NCBI GenBank assembly: GCA_001560895.1
Contig: CP014326.1
Location: 1,686,001 to 1,750,000 of the forward strand
DNA length: 64,000 nucleotides
Source of the DNA: Streptococcus mitis
Lineage (GTDB): Bacteria > Bacillota > Bacilli > Lactobacillales > Streptococcaceae
Reading direction: 5' to 3'
In this document: piece after piece, positions 9,605 through 19,842 of the stretch
Layout: each line of letters starts with the position of its first letter
How positions within the stretch are numbered: the stretch's first letter is position 1
The notes under the pieces: generated by a model
What the model saw: the letters and a program-made list of their open reading frames with translations, nothing else
The model's database searches: none
Told to the model about the DNA's origin: nothing
Made by a program: the position numbers and the translations under genes

Positions 9605-12001
9605 TTATAAAAATTGCTGTGGCTCATGATCAATGCTGAGACGGAGCTCACTATTTTCTCGTTCTTGAGTCAAGGCCAGAACCTTATTGAGGGTCGGACC
9701 AAGCTCATCTTCTAAACGATATTTAATCAAAATCTGGTAATGATAGAGGTTGTGGGTACGGGCGATGGGTTTGGGCGTCGGCCCAAGGATATTACTGGTT
9801 TCAGACAAACCTGACCGCAAAATGTTCATAACTTCATAGGCACGTTTAACCACCTCTTCTTCTTTCTTGTGAGAAAGGGTAATACCAATGGTGAAATAGT
9901 AAGGCGGATAGCCTAGTTGTCGTCTGATTCCCATTTCATAGGCATAAAAGCCTTCGTAGTCCTGTTCCTTGGCAAATCGAATAGCATAGTGCTGCGGATT
10001 GTAAGACTGGATCAAAACCTGACCAGCTTTTTCAGCACGGCCTGCCCGGCCTGCCACCTGAGTCAAGAGCTGGAAGGTTCTCTCAGAAGAACGGAAATCA
10101 GGCAGATTCAAAGCTGTATCCGCATTGAGAACCCCGACCAAAGTCACATTGGGAAAATCCAAACCCTTGGCAATCATCTGAGTACCTAGTAAAATATCCG
10201 CTTCCCCTCGACCAAACTGGTCAAGCAGAGCTTGGTGACTACCTTTCTTGCGCGTCGTATCCACATCCATGCGCAGAATACGTGCCTGGGGAAAGAGTTC
10301 TGCTAGCTCGTCATAAGCCTTTTGAGTCCCTGTTCCATAGTAGCGAATACTGCGACTCTTACAGTTAGGACAGGCCTGAGGAATGTCCTTTAAAAAACCA
10401 CAATAATGGCAATTCATTGTCTTGGTGTCCATGTGCAAGGTCAGAGAAATATCACAGTTGGGACAAGTATCCACCGTCCCACATTCCCGACACATGACAA
10501 AGCTAGAATAACCACGGCGATTGAGCATGAGAACCACCTGCTCTTTTTTAGCCAGACGGTCTTGGATGGCTTCTAGCAAAGGGGGCGTAAAGTTTGACGT
10601 CTCGTTTTGTCCGATATAGTCCCGAAAATCAATCACTTGAACCTCAGGAATGGTAGCCAAAGGATTGGCACGTTGGGTCAGACGTAAGTGTTGATAGACG
10701 CCTTTTCCAGCTCGCGCACGGCTTTCCAGACTTGGTGTCGCTGAACCAAGCACCAAAGCTGCTTGATTATACTGAGCCCGTAAAATGGCCACCTCTCTGG
10801 CATGGTAACGGGGATTGCTGTCCTGCTTATAAGTCGCTTCATGCTCCTCATCGATAATCATTACACCCAGATTTTTCAGCGGAGCAAAGATGGCGGATCT
10901 GGCACCAACAACAACTTGAGCATCGCCACGTTCTACCTTGCGCCATTCATCATACTTTTCACCATTGGACAGGCCTGAGTGGAGAATGGCCACTTTCTCA
11001 CCAAAACGAGCTATAAAGCGCTCCGTCATCTGTGGAGTCAAAGAAATCTCAGGTACCAGCAAAATAGCTGTCTTGCCCTTGTCCAAGGCCCCTTGGATAA
11101 TCTGCAAGTAAACCTCCGTCTTCCCACTTCCTGTAATCCCTTGAAGGAGGAAGGGAGGCTTATGACTACCAATAGCACTGACAACCTCATCACGCGCCTG
11201 TCTTTGCTCTGGATTCAATTCCAAAGGCTGACTTGCCTCAATCCCTTCAAAATAAGCAGCCGAACGTTGCACTTCCTTTTGGACTATGGTCACAGCACCT
11301 TGTTCCACAAAGAAGTTGACTTGCTCCCGCGAGTAGAACTCTAACAAACTAGCCAAGGAAGAACTCTCAGGATGAGAAAGCAAATAGTCTCTCAGTGCCA
11401 ACTTTTTCTTGGCACGAGAGGAAATCTCAACATCTTCTAATTGAGCAAGATCAACCTCATACCAGGACTGGGTCTTGACCTTCTTTTGATCAATCGCCTG
11501 ATATTCTAGACCAAGCAGGCCTTTTCTAGTCAAACGCATCATTTCGGCTTGTTTGGCAAGGTCTAGTGAAGAAAAGGCAAGCGAATCTTCTGAACCAAAC
11601 AGACTCTCTCGATCTTCCTGACTCAGACCTTCCAAAGGATAGAGAATCTTGTCATAGCTGGAGTTCAGAAATCCTGGTAGCATAGCCTTGAGGATGGAAA
11701 TTTTGTAAGAAAAGACGGACTTGCGTAACTCCTCAGCCAGCCAGAGTTGTTCTTGTGTGAGAACAGGTGAAAAATCCAACACCTCAGCGATATCTTTTAA
11801 ATCTTGCTCCATCTCTTCCTCATCTGATTGGGACTCCACACCAAGAACAATCCCTTGAATCAGGCGATTTCCCTTACCAAAAGGCACATGAACCCGCATC
11901 CCAACTTCCAGCATTCCCTCAAATTCCTCAGGAATCCTGTAACTATAGGGCTGGTCTGTCTGCATCAAGGGCACATCTACGATAATCTTGGCTATGGCCA
12001 T
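9605..12001 (-). CDS. priA: Primosomal protein N' (replication restart helicase PriA)
   Basis: 798 residues from the ATG at 12001, chosen because AAGGAGGAGG lies just upstream; 21 further in-frame codons upstream lack such a site. PriA loads the replicative helicase at stalled forks. Visible: an N-terminal 3'-end-binding domain; Walker A GITGSGKTEVY near 285; DEEHEATYK Walker B; a zinc-binding insertion with CRECGTVDTCPNC and later CHYCG and CPNCKS; and helicase C-motifs GTQMIAKGLDFPNV and QVAGRAGRAE. rpoZ ends 65 bases upstream. Confidence 0.95.
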   Translation of the reverse strand: MAIAKIIVDVPLMQTDQPYSYRIPEEFEGMLEVGMRVHVPFGKGNRLIQGIVLGVESQSDEEEMEQDLKDIAEVLDFSPVLTQEQLWLAEELRKSVFSYKISILKAMLPGFLNSSYDKILYPLEGLSQEDRESLFGSEDSLAFSSLDLAKQAEMMRLTRKGLLGLEYQAIDQKKVKTQSWYEVDLAQLEDVEISSRAKKKLALRDYLLSHPESSSLASLLEFYSREQVNFFVEQGAVTIVQKEVQRSAAYFEGIEASQPLELNPEQRQARDEVVSAIGSHKPPFLLQGITGSGKTEVYLQIIQGALDKGKTAILLVPEISLTPQMTERFIARFGEKVAILHSGLSNGEKYDEWRKVERGDAQVVVGARSAIFAPLKNLGVMIIDEEHEATYKQDSNPRYHAREVAILRAQYNQAALVLGSATPSLESRARAGKGVYQHLRLTQRANPLATIPEVQVIDFRDYIGQNETSNFTPPLLEAIQDRLAKKEQVVLMLNRRGYSSFVMCRECGTVDTCPNCDISLTLHMDTKTMNCHYCGFLKDIPQACPNCKSRSIRYYGTGTQKAYDELAELFPQARILRMDVDTTRKKGSHQALLDQFGRGEADILLGTQMIAKGLDFPNVTLVGVLNADTALNLPDFRSSERTFQLLTQVAGRAGRAEKAGQVLIQSYNPQHYAIRFAKEQDYEGFYAYEMGIRRQLGYPPYYFTIGITLSHKKEEEVVKRAYEVMNILRSGLSETSNILGPTPKPIARTHNLYHYQILIKYRLEDELGPTLNKVLALTQERENSELRLSIDHEPQQFL

Positions 12002-12066
12002 CTTCTCACCTCCTCCTTGTCCGTACATTCTTGCAATAGAAAAAATAAGATTGAGTCCCCCCAACC

Positions 12067-12381
12067 TTAAATTTTTTCACCATCTTCTTTTTCTTTAGCG
12101 ATTTGCTCTTTAATTTTCTTTTCTTCTTCTTCTTTACGACGTTTTTCTTCTTCGATACGGCGACGCACTGCTTCACGTTTTCCTTCTGGATCTGGGTGAA
12201 TGGTAACGTTTCCTGATTCGATTTCTTCTAAGGCGCGAAGAGTTGATTTTTCAGACTTGAAACCTTGAGTTGCTGGCGCACCTGCTTCCAATTCGTGGGC
12301 ACGTTTTGCTTCCAAGATTACGAGTGAATATTTTGAAGGAACCTTGTCGAGCAAGGTATCAATAGAGGGTTTTAACATCAT
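12067..12381 (-). CDS. rpoZ: DNA-directed RNA polymerase omega subunit
   Basis: 104 residues (103 if the second Met is used). The N-terminal [19 protein letters not shown] and the KRAHELE segment are typical of streptococcal omega. The C-terminal third is a highly charged Glu/Lys helix. The subunit stabilises the RNA polymerase beta' subunit. It follows gmk by 24 bases, the conserved gmk-rpoZ-priA order. Confidence 0.95.
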
Positions 12382-12405
12382 TTGCTTGTACCTATTTTCT
12401 AAATT

Positions 12406-13077
<672 letters not shown>

Positions 13078-13133
13078 TCAGATAGTAGCAATTTTCGCAA
13101 ACTATCCTTCTACAGTCTTTCTATCTAGTGTAA

Positions 13134-13160
13134 CAAAAAAGCAGTAATTTTTCAACTGCT
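13134..13160 (-). terminator. Terminator after rny
   Basis: On the minus strand AGCAGT / ACTGCT forms a short stem with a nine-base loop, followed by six T residues, just after the rny stop. Confidence 0.65.
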
Positions 13161-13169
13161 CTTTCTTAT

Positions 13170-14783
13170 TTATTTAGCATAATCTACTGCACGAAGCTCG
13201 CGGATCACGGTTACCTTGATATTTCCTGGGTAATCGAGATTATTTTCAATTTTCTCACGAACTTTGTGAGCCAAGATTGTGACTTTGTCGTCCTTGATTT
13301 GTCCTGGATTGACCATGATGCGAATTTCACGTCCTGCTTGAAGGGCAAAGCTAGTTTGTACTCCTTCAAAGCCATTGGCAATTTCTTCCAAATCATGAAG
13401 ACGCTTGATATAGCTCTCAAGAGACTCACTACGAGCACCCGGACGGGCAGCGCTCAAGGCATCTGCTGCAGCAACAATCACTGCAATCACACTTTCAGCT
13501 TCAACATCGCCATGGTGACTAGCAATCGTATTGACCACAACTGGATGTTCCTTGTACTTACGTGCCAATTCCATACCGATTTCAACGTGGCTACCTTCAA
13601 CCTCACGGTCAATAGCTTTACCAATGTCGTGAAGGAAGCCAGCACGACGGGCAAGAGCCGCATTTTCACCAAGTTCGCTCGCCATGATACCAGCCAACTT
13701 AGCAACCTCAATCGAATGGCGCAAGACATTTTGTCCATATGAAGTACGGAACTGCAAACGTCCCATAATCTTCATCAAGTCTGGATGGAGGTTCGGCGCA
13801 CCGATCTCATAGGCAGCGGCCTCACCGTATTCACGGATTTTATTGTCAATCTCTTGACGGTTTTTCTCAACCAACTCTTCGATGCGAGCTGGATGAATAC
13901 GACCATCCTTGAGCAACATTTCCATAGTCATACGAGCAATCTCACGACGAATCGGATCAAATCCTGACAAGGTCACCACTTCTGGCGTATCGTCGATAAT
14001 GACATCAACCCCTGTCAAACTTTCAAAGGTACGAATGTTACGACCTTCACGACCAATAATGCGTCCCTTCATGGTATCATCTGGTAGATGAACCGTTGAG
14101 TTTGTTGACTCCGCTACATATTCACCAGCGATACGTTGCATGGCTTGAACCAAGATGTCCTTGGCCATTTTGTCAGAACGTTCCTTGATCTCTTGCTCAG
14201 CTTCACGAATACGACTGGCAATCTCCTTGGTCAAGTTTTCCTCTGTCTGTGCCAAGATAATATCTCGTGCTTCTGCCTGAGACAGGGCACCAATACGCTC
14301 TAACTCTGCTTCTTTTTGTCTTTCGACTTCCTCTAATTGCTCTTCACGCGCATCAAGGTTTTTCGCTCTATCAGAAATACTTTGTTCTTTTTGTTCAAGT
14401 GTTTGTTCTTTACTCGTCAAATTGTCGTCCTTACGATCGAGGCTAGTAGCTCTCTCTGTCAAACGACTTTCGATTTGTTTGAGTTCTTGACGTTCTGATT
14501 TGAATTCAGCGTCCACTTCTTCACGGTATTTTCTGGCTTCTTCTTTGGCCTCCAATAGTGCTTCTTTTTTAAGAGACTTGCTTTCACGCTTGGCTTCATT
14601 AACAAGTAAATCTGCTTCGCGTTCAGCTTGTCCACGTAAATTAGTTGCTTCTTGTTCAGCATTTAAAAGCATCAACTCTGCAGCTTCCTGAGATGATTTC
14701 ATCTTGGCTGAGATGCTGACATATCCAATGACTAAACCAATGATGACGGCAAAAACAGCAATCGCAAGCGACATGATTTCCAT
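13170..14783 (-). CDS. rny: Ribonuclease Y
   Basis: 537 residues, a membrane-anchored endoribonuclease that starts mRNA decay. There is an N-terminal membrane segment (about 4-22), a long Glu/Lys/Arg-rich coiled coil (about 30-210), a KH domain with [15 protein letters not shown] near 240, and an HD domain with [12 protein letters not shown] near 355 and [10 protein letters not shown] near 385, the metal-binding HD. It is monocistronic: a consensus-like promoter lies upstream and a terminator follows. Confidence 0.96.
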   Translation of the reverse strand: MEIMSLAIAVFAVIIGLVIGYVSISAKMKSSQEAAELMLLNAEQEATNLRGQAEREADLLVNEAKRESKSLKKEALLEAKEEARKYREEVDAEFKSERQELKQIESRLTERATSLDRKDDNLTSKEQTLEQKEQSISDRAKNLDAREEQLEEVERQKEAELERIGALSQAEARDIILAQTEENLTKEIASRIREAEQEIKERSDKMAKDILVQAMQRIAGEYVAESTNSTVHLPDDTMKGRIIGREGRNIRTFESLTGVDVIIDDTPEVVTLSGFDPIRREIARMTMEMLLKDGRIHPARIEELVEKNRQEIDNKIREYGEAAAYEIGAPNLHPDLMKIMGRLQFRTSYGQNVLRHSIEVAKLAGIMASELGENAALARRAGFLHDIGKAIDREVEGSHVEIGMELARKYKEHPVVVNTIASHHGDVEAESVIAVIVAAADALSAARPGARSESLESYIKRLHDLEEIANGFEGVQTSFALQAGREIRIMVNPGQIKDDKVTILAHKVREKIENNLDYPGNIKVTVIRELRAVDYAK

Positions 14784-14831
14784 GTTTTTACCTCATTTTA
14801 TTGTTATTCCGAATGACATACATTCTTTTAC

Positions 14832-14860
14832 ATTCTACCATAAAAAAGTGATTTTCACAA
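14832..14860 (-). promoter_or_regulatory. rny promoter
   Basis: Minus strand: -35 TTGTGA at 14855-14860, a 17-base spacer, -10 TAGAAT at 14832-14837, with TG one base before the -10 (extended -10). The start codon lies about 48 bases downstream with GAGGT before it. Confidence 0.7.
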
Positions 14861-14962
14861 ACCTAAAATAGAATATGTTTTGGGGAAATTGGAGTTTAAT
14901 TACCTATAATTTATTAGCGTAATCTCTATTTCTGAGAAGTTATAGCTGAGTAAAAATTATAG

Positions 14963-14985
14963 AAAAAGCCCACCTTTCGGTAGAC
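14963..14985 (-). terminator. Terminator after yoeB
   Basis: Minus strand GTCTACC-GAAA-GGTGGGC, a seven-pair stem with wobble pairs and a GAAA tetraloop, followed by TTTTTC. It touches the yoeB stop codon. A near-identical hairpin ends tmcAL at 15711-15732. Confidence 0.8.
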
Positions 14986-15240
14986 TTAGTAATGATCTTT
15001 GAAAGACAAGAAAGCCACGCTATCTCCATCCATCATATAAATCAAGCGATTTTCTGAGTCAATGCGACGAGACCAGGCTCCTTGGTAGTCATACTTGAGT
15101 GGTTCTGGTTTACCAATTCCTACAAAAGGATCGCGTTGAATATCCTTGATTAGCATGTTAATTCTTTTTAACGTTTTCTTGTCTTGAGTTTGCCAGTAGC
15201 AATAATCCACCCAGGCATCCTCTGTAAACTTGAGCAACAT
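14986..15240 (-). CDS. yoeB: Toxin YoeB (ribosome-dependent mRNA interferase)
   Basis: 84 residues, the full length of YoeB/Txe toxins, which enter the ribosomal A site and cut mRNA. The family pattern is clear: FTEDAWVDYCYWQTQDKK at the start, LIKDIQRDPFVGIGKPEPL in the middle, and the catalytic RRIDSENRLIY and C-terminal FKDHY, with Arg65-region, His83 and Tyr84 expected to act. It follows yefM by three bases, the usual antitoxin-toxin order, and has its own terminator, so the pair is an autonomous operon. Confidence 0.94.
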   Translation of the reverse strand: MLLKFTEDAWVDYCYWQTQDKKTLKRINMLIKDIQRDPFVGIGKPEPLKYDYQGAWSRRIDSENRLIYMMDGDSVAFLSFKDHY

Positions 15241-15243
15241 CCA

Positions 15244-15498
15244 TTACTCCTCAATCATATGTACCTGAGTGCTTCCAGCACGGACTTGAGCCATTCCTCG
15301 CAAAACCTTATCAGAAAGTTCTTTATTTTGAGCAATTCTCAGGGTTTCTTGAATACTATCCCACTCACTCTTTGAAAGGACTACAATGTCCTCGTCTGGA
15401 TTTTTATTGACCACCGTCAAAGGCTCAAATTCATCATTTACCTTCTTCATGTAGTCTTTTAAATGATTTCGGAATGTTGAGTAAAGAACTGCTTCCAT
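15244..15498 (-). CDS. yefM: Antitoxin YefM
   Basis: 84 residues from the ATG at 15498, giving MEAVLYSTFRNHLKDYMKKV, the standard Phd/YefM start; an ATG two codons earlier is at better distance from GAGGT and may be the true start. The N-terminal half forms the DNA-binding dimer and the C-terminal ELSDKVLRGMAQVRAG region would wrap the toxin. It neutralises YoeB and represses the operon. The frame is open 13 more codons upstream without a ribosome binding site. A BOX element lies 95 bases upstream in the same orientation. Confidence 0.92.
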   Translation of the reverse strand: MEAVLYSTFRNHLKDYMKKVNDEFEPLTVVNKNPDEDIVVLSKSEWDSIQETLRIAQNKELSDKVLRGMAQVRAGSTQVHMIEE

Positions 15499-15593
15499 AA
15501 CCATACCCCATTTTACCTCTTTTCTACTATTATACACGAAAAGAAAGAAATTGTCAGAAACTTGTACAAGATTTTCTTTTCTATCTATTTATA

Positions 15594-15693
15594 GTTAATG
15601 AAAATCAAAGAGCAAACTAGGAAACTAGCCGCAGGCTGTACTTGAGTACGGCAAGGCGACGTTGACGCGGTTTGAAGAGATTTTCGAAGAGTA
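15594..15693 (-). repeat. BOX element lacking boxB (A-C), upstream of yefM-yoeB
   Basis: On the minus strand, boxA (about 15636-15693) begins ATACTCTTCGAAAATC and includes the BOX-PCR primer core with one change. It passes directly into boxC (about 15594-15635). No boxB copy is present. The boxC end reads TTTCATTAAC rather than the usual TTTCATTGAG. From published work I recall that a BOX element upstream of pneumococcal yefM-yoeB supplies an extra promoter activity; whether this A-C version does is unknown. Confidence 0.85.
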
Positions 15694-15710
15694 TTATTCG
15701 TAAAAATCTC

Positions 15711-15732
15711 AAAAAGCCTACCTTTCAGTAGA
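15711..15732 (-). terminator. Terminator after tmcAL
   Basis: Minus strand GTCTACT-GAAA-GGTAGGC followed by TTTTT, the same hairpin type as the yoeB terminator. Confidence 0.8.
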
Positions 15733-15733
15733 C

Positions 15734-16831
15734 TTAGTTTGTTTCTATTCTAATCGGCACTCTGCCAAAATTCTGCTCTTCTATACTTGGATTTCCTAGT
15801 TGGTAAATCTTGTCTGCCTTTTGAGTCATGCTATCCCATGGTTCTTTGCCAATTCGGCTGACTAGACTGAGCTGCCCTTTCAGAGATTTAAGATGTTGTC
15901 TGCCTTTTTCAGTAAATCCAAGGATATGAATGGCTTCTGGCAAGTCATTTTCTCTGGCCTGCACCAAGATATAGGTCAAGAGGCGTCTGACACGCGCCTT
16001 GGTGTAACGTTTGGTCGCAACCGCCTCTACCAATTCGTCAACAGACTGAGCTGTTTTAATAGCATCCTTAATGCGCACTGCCATTTCCTGATTGACCTGA
16101 TAAATAGTGGTTAGGTCTGGATTGGACAAGATTTGATAGCCGAGCATAGGAAAATAGTCTTCCCAGCTCACCCTACTAACCTGCTCAAAGAGGGCAACAG
16201 AAGGCATAAAGCGTTCTAAGAAATCTTGGTCTGACTGATGCTGACGGAGAGCTGTCGCCGAGGCGTAGTCCACATCCTTATCCACAGAATGATAGCCAGC
16301 CCCCTGACGCTGAATCGGATGCAACTTGATGTTTCGTCCCGCAACTGCCTTGGCATAAGCCAGAGCAAGGACATGATTAGGCGTATTGCCAGAAAAATCA
16401 AGCCCTGCAAATTCCTTCCACATGGCCTGGGTCTTCTGAGGATAAGAGAGGGAATCAGGCAGATTTTCCACAAATTTCTCCATCTCAGCACCTTGCTCTG
16501 TGTATAAGTCAGCAATTTTCTGGTAATCCATAGCTTCTTCTGTCCCAAAGGATAGAGTATCAATGCCCAAGCGAGCCAAGATATCCACAGCTCCTTGGCC
16601 AAAAAAATCCGCAGCCTGAACACTGACTAAAAAGGGCAATTCCACTACCAGATCCGCTCCATTTTCCAGTGCCATCTGGGCCCTTGTCCACTTATCCACA
16701 ATAGCAGGCTCGCCTCTCTGCATGAAATTCCCAGACATGGCTACGATTTTCAATCCCTCAGCCTGCTCCAGCAGGTATTTGTGTCCATTATGAAAAGGAT
16801 TAAACTCCGCGATAATACCTGTGATGGTCAT
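15734..16831 (-). CDS. tmcAL: tRNA(Met) cytidine acetate ligase TmcAL
   Basis: 365 residues, formerly YlbM, a nucleotidyltransferase-fold enzyme that forms N4-acetylcytidine at the wobble position of elongator tRNA-Met using acetate and ATP. The N-terminal [20 protein letters not shown] holds the HxGH-like nucleotide motif. [12 protein letters not shown] and DLVVELPF follow, then the RQHQSDQDF region. It ends a short unit with the methyltransferase gene nine bases upstream. Confidence 0.93.
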   Translation of the reverse strand: MTITGIIAEFNPFHNGHKYLLEQAEGLKIVAMSGNFMQRGEPAIVDKWTRAQMALENGADLVVELPFLVSVQAADFFGQGAVDILARLGIDTLSFGTEEAMDYQKIADLYTEQGAEMEKFVENLPDSLSYPQKTQAMWKEFAGLDFSGNTPNHVLALAYAKAVAGRNIKLHPIQRQGAGYHSVDKDVDYASATALRQHQSDQDFLERFMPSVALFEQVSRVSWEDYFPMLGYQILSNPDLTTIYQVNQEMAVRIKDAIKTAQSVDELVEAVATKRYTKARVRRLLTYILVQARENDLPEAIHILGFTEKGRQHLKSLKGQLSLVSRIGKEPWDSMTQKADKIYQLGNPSIEEQNFGRVPIRIETN

Positions 16832-16840
16832 GCTAATCTC

Positions 16841-17581
16841 CTACTTCTGCGCCACAAAAAACCAACGAGTACTTGTTTCTGTTGGCTCCTTGTCCTCAAA
16901 GTCCGCATAAAGTTTGAAAGACTTGAATCCAGCCTGTTCCAGCAAGACATCATAGGTCAAGATTTCATAGGTCCGCTCCTCATGCACTTCATCGTGGCGA
17001 CTAAAGGAACCGTCCGCCTCCTTGATAAAGAAGGTCAACTCATGCACGATGGAGTGAGGCGCCGCATCCTCGTAGGTATCCCAGAGCATGGCGAAATCTT
17101 CCGCATTTTCATGATAGGAATAGCCTGGAAAAACTTCATCTGTCTGGTAAGTCGAATGTACATCAAAGATGAAAACTCCGTCTTCATTAAGAGCATTATA
17201 CACTTCCTTAAAGACGTCCCCTACTTCCACCTCATCCTGCATGTAGCAGATCGAGTCCGAGTAACACGTGACAAAGTCGTATTGACCTGCCTTGGACAAA
17301 TCCAGCATATTACCTTCTATAAAAGCAATTTTTTGCTTGGCTGAAGTCGCTCTCTTCTCCGCAATCTTCAACATATCCGCACTCAAGTCAAGTCCAGTCA
17401 CATCAAAACCAGCTTGAGAAAAGCGCACAGACTGGATGCCTGTCCCACAAGCCAATTCCAAGAGTTTCTTTCTCTCCTTGGTCTTAGGCAAATGACGCAG
17501 AGAAAAATCCGTCCATTTATCATATAAATTATCGTCCATGACCGCATCATAGACCGCCGCAAAAGTTTCATAAGTTGCCAT
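16841..17581 (-). CDS. Class I SAM-dependent methyltransferase, substrate unknown
   Basis: About 246 residues from the ATG at 17581 (an ATG two codons earlier fits GGAGG better). The SAM-binding loop LLELACGTGIQSVRF is near 42-56, followed by VTGLDLSADML and FIEGNMLDL. The family is Methyltransf_25-like. The position between rsfS and tmcAL is conserved in streptococci and suggests a translation-related substrate, but nothing in the sequence proves it. The frame runs 12 codons further upstream without support. Confidence 0.85.
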   Translation of the reverse strand: MATYETFAAVYDAVMDDNLYDKWTDFSLRHLPKTKERKKLLELACGTGIQSVRFSQAGFDVTGLDLSADMLKIAEKRATSAKQKIAFIEGNMLDLSKAGQYDFVTCYSDSICYMQDEVEVGDVFKEVYNALNEDGVFIFDVHSTYQTDEVFPGYSYHENAEDFAMLWDTYEDAAPHSIVHELTFFIKEADGSFSRHDEVHEERTYEILTYDVLLEQAGFKSFKLYADFEDKEPTETSTRWFFVAQK

Positions 17582-17655
17582 AATCATGATACCAAGAGCC
17601 TCCATGGCAAACACCACTCGCCCTTTACCTTTCTATCAATTTTTTTAAATAAGCA

Positions 17656-17684
17656 AATAAAACCCAGTTGACTACAACTGAGTT
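17656..17684 (-). terminator. Terminator after rsfS
   Basis: Minus strand AACTCAGTTG-TAGT-CAACTGGGTT followed by TTATTTG: a ten-pair stem with one wobble and a four-base loop just after the rsfS stop. Confidence 0.8.
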
Positions 17685-17690
17685 CATCTT

Positions 17691-18044
<354 letters not shown>

Positions 18045-18638
18045 TTAGTCCTCTTTCAAATAGTGCACAAAGGCGTTATAGGTTTCAAGGGTTTGGGGAT
18101 AGATGGGAAATCCCTGATGAGCTAGATGCTCTACGGTACGAGCTGTTTCGTAGGCCACCGCCTTATCAAGCGATAGCTCAACAATCTCACGCGCCACATC
18201 CACACCTGGAAAGGTACGATTGTGCTCGATATAGTCTGCGACGTAGATGACCTTGTCTAAGTCTGTCATCTGACCAGCACCGACTGTATGGATTTCAATG
18301 GATCGCAGGATTTCTGAATCATGCAAATCCAAATCTTCCTGAATTTTGTATATTCCGACCATACCATGCCAGACATTATTGCCCCAGTTTTTGAGGTCAG
18401 GGTCTAATTGGTAACGGTCAATCAAATCCAGAAATTCCTGATCTGATAGCTTTTTAGCATAGTCATGAAGGAGCCCTGCTAGACCTGCTTTCTCGGCATC
18501 GACTCCAAATCTCTCTGCTAGCTCTATGGCTGCACTCTCTACACCTAGACAATGGGTTAAACGTTTTTCAGGTAGAAGCTCTGCCATTTTTTCCAACAAA
18601 GCCTCACGGGAGCAGTTGATATAGTCTTGATAAGCCAT
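18045..18638 (-). CDS. yqeK: HD-domain bis(5'-nucleosyl)-tetraphosphatase YqeK
   Basis: 197 residues. The HD signature is [17 protein letters not shown] with [14 protein letters not shown] about 20 residues later, then HGMVG and IHTVGAGQM. YqeK enzymes split Ap4A symmetrically with a di-iron centre. The start overlaps the nadD stop by one base (TGATG). A fit with NAD synthesis and stress nucleotide control is known from relatives. Confidence 0.93.
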   Translation of the reverse strand: MAYQDYINCSREALLEKMAELLPEKRLTHCLGVESAAIELAERFGVDAEKAGLAGLLHDYAKKLSDQEFLDLIDRYQLDPDLKNWGNNVWHGMVGIYKIQEDLDLHDSEILRSIEIHTVGAGQMTDLDKVIYVADYIEHNRTFPGVDVAREIVELSLDKAVAYETARTVEHLAHQGFPIYPQTLETYNAFVHYLKED

Positions 18639-19267
18639 CAGTAGAGCCCCTCCTTCTCGATGTAGTCTAGCACAGGCTGAGGTAGGAGAAAGTTGGGTTT
18701 CCGACCTTGGGCAAGGAAGTCACGCACCATGCTGGACGAGATATCCATGAGAGGCACATCCACCCAGATAACTGGATAGGAAGTCCCAGCCTTGTAGCGT
18801 GGACGCTGAACCCCCACAAACTGAACCATGTCAACCAGCTCATTAATTCGGTACCACTTAGGCAGATAGTCCACCATGTCGGCACCGATGATAAAGTAAT
18901 AATCCGTATCTGGATTCTTCTCTGTCAAAATCTTCATGGTGTCGTAGGTATAGGAAATGCCCTTGCGCTCCAACTCAATAGTTTCAATGTCCAGACCTTC
19001 AATCCCCTCAATCGCCAATTCAAGCATCTTGAGACGATGGTGCTCAGGGATGGTTTCTTTTTTGTCCACATGAGGGGGTTGATATTCAGGCATGAGCAGA
19101 ACCTGGTCCAATCCCAACTGTTGCCGGACTTGGTCCGCAACAATGAGATGGGCATTGTGAACAGGGTTAAAATTCCCCCCTAAAATCCCGACTTGTTTGC
19201 GTTTTTTCTCCTTGATTTCCGGCTCCAACTCTACCTTGGTAAAGGGAGTCAATAGTTCGATTGCCAT
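18638..19267 (-). CDS. nadD: Nicotinate-nucleotide adenylyltransferase
   Basis: 209 residues. It makes deamido-NAD from NaMN and ATP. The nucleotide-binding [20 protein letters not shown] lies at about 28-47, later [14 protein letters not shown] and the C-terminal ISSSMVRD motif, all diagnostic. The N-terminal 25 residues ([20 protein letters not shown]) precede the usual fold and are typical of streptococcal versions. It is coupled to yqeK by a one-base overlap. Confidence 0.95.
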   Translation of the reverse strand: MAIELLTPFTKVELEPEIKEKKRKQVGILGGNFNPVHNAHLIVADQVRQQLGLDQVLLMPEYQPPHVDKKETIPEHHRLKMLELAIEGIEGLDIETIELERKGISYTYDTMKILTEKNPDTDYYFIIGADMVDYLPKWYRINELVDMVQFVGVQRPRYKAGTSYPVIWVDVPLMDISSSMVRDFLAQGRKPNFLLPQPVLDYIEKEGLY

Positions 19268-19318
19268 AGGCTAGTCTCCTTTATTTCTCTGTAAAAACAG
19301 TTATTTGGAGTAGTTTTT

Positions 19319-19630
19319 TTAGATTTCCTTGACTTTTTTAGAAATCTTGCGATTTTCTTTCTTGCTAGATTGTTTAAACAAAATCAAGATGCGTCCGATT
19401 TTTTGGACTGTATCCACACCGATTTCTTCTTCCAAGATTTCAGCTACTTCGTGGATGTTTTCATCAGTGTTTTGCAAGAGAGTAACTTTAATCAATTCAC
19501 GAGCGTCAAGAGCTTGACGAACGCTGGTTTTGATTTGGTCGTTAAGTCCATTTTTCCCAATTTGGATGATGGGTTTGAGGGTGTGTGCCTGGCTGTTGAG
19601 GAAGGCACGTTGTTTTGATGTTAATGACAT
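19319..19630 (-). CDS. yhbY: CRM-domain RNA-binding protein YhbY
   Basis: 103 residues. A CRM (KH-like) domain that binds pre-50S ribosomes: LTSKQRAFLNSQAHTLKPI and QIGKNGLNDQIKTSVRQAL, with the GxxG-type IGKNG loop. The C-terminal 20 residues are very basic. It lies between nadD and yqeH, the conserved ribosome-assembly neighbourhood. The 212 bases upstream carry an unusual inverted-repeat element (see 19651-19804). Confidence 0.93.
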   Translation of the reverse strand: MSLTSKQRAFLNSQAHTLKPIIQIGKNGLNDQIKTSVRQALDARELIKVTLLQNTDENIHEVAEILEEEIGVDTVQKIGRILILFKQSSKKENRKISKKVKEI

Positions 19631-19650
19631 AATTTTCTTCCTTGTTTTTT

Positions 19651-19804
19651 GATAGTTATTTTAGGTGGTGAGGGACGGTCGGAACTAATTTTCCAAAGAT
19701 CTCATCTTTGAAAAATGGATTTCCTGACCTAACAATTGAGCCTTGGTCTCAATTGTGCCCCTTGCCAATCTACAGATTGGCAAGACACCACGGCAATAAC
19801 TATC
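19651..19804. other. Cloverleaf-like inverted-repeat element between yhbY and yqeH
   Basis: GATAGTTATT (19651-19660) pairs with AATAACTATC (19795-19804), and GTGGTG (19665-19670) pairs with CACCAC (19786-19791), closing a domain. Three arms lie inside it: GGTCGGAA / TTCCTGACC (19677-19729) with an apical CAAAGAT / ATCTTTG hairpin; ACAATTGAG / CTCAATTGT (19732-19756); and CTTGCCAATCT / AGATTGGCAAG (19761-19784). It lies in the leader between yqeH and yhbY on the minus strand. It could be a structured leader RNA or a MITE-like insertion. I do not recognise it as a known riboswitch. Confidence 0.6.
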
Positions 19805-19842
19805 GCTATATGAGCTCACTTTGTTCGCTCAGCGATTTTGTT

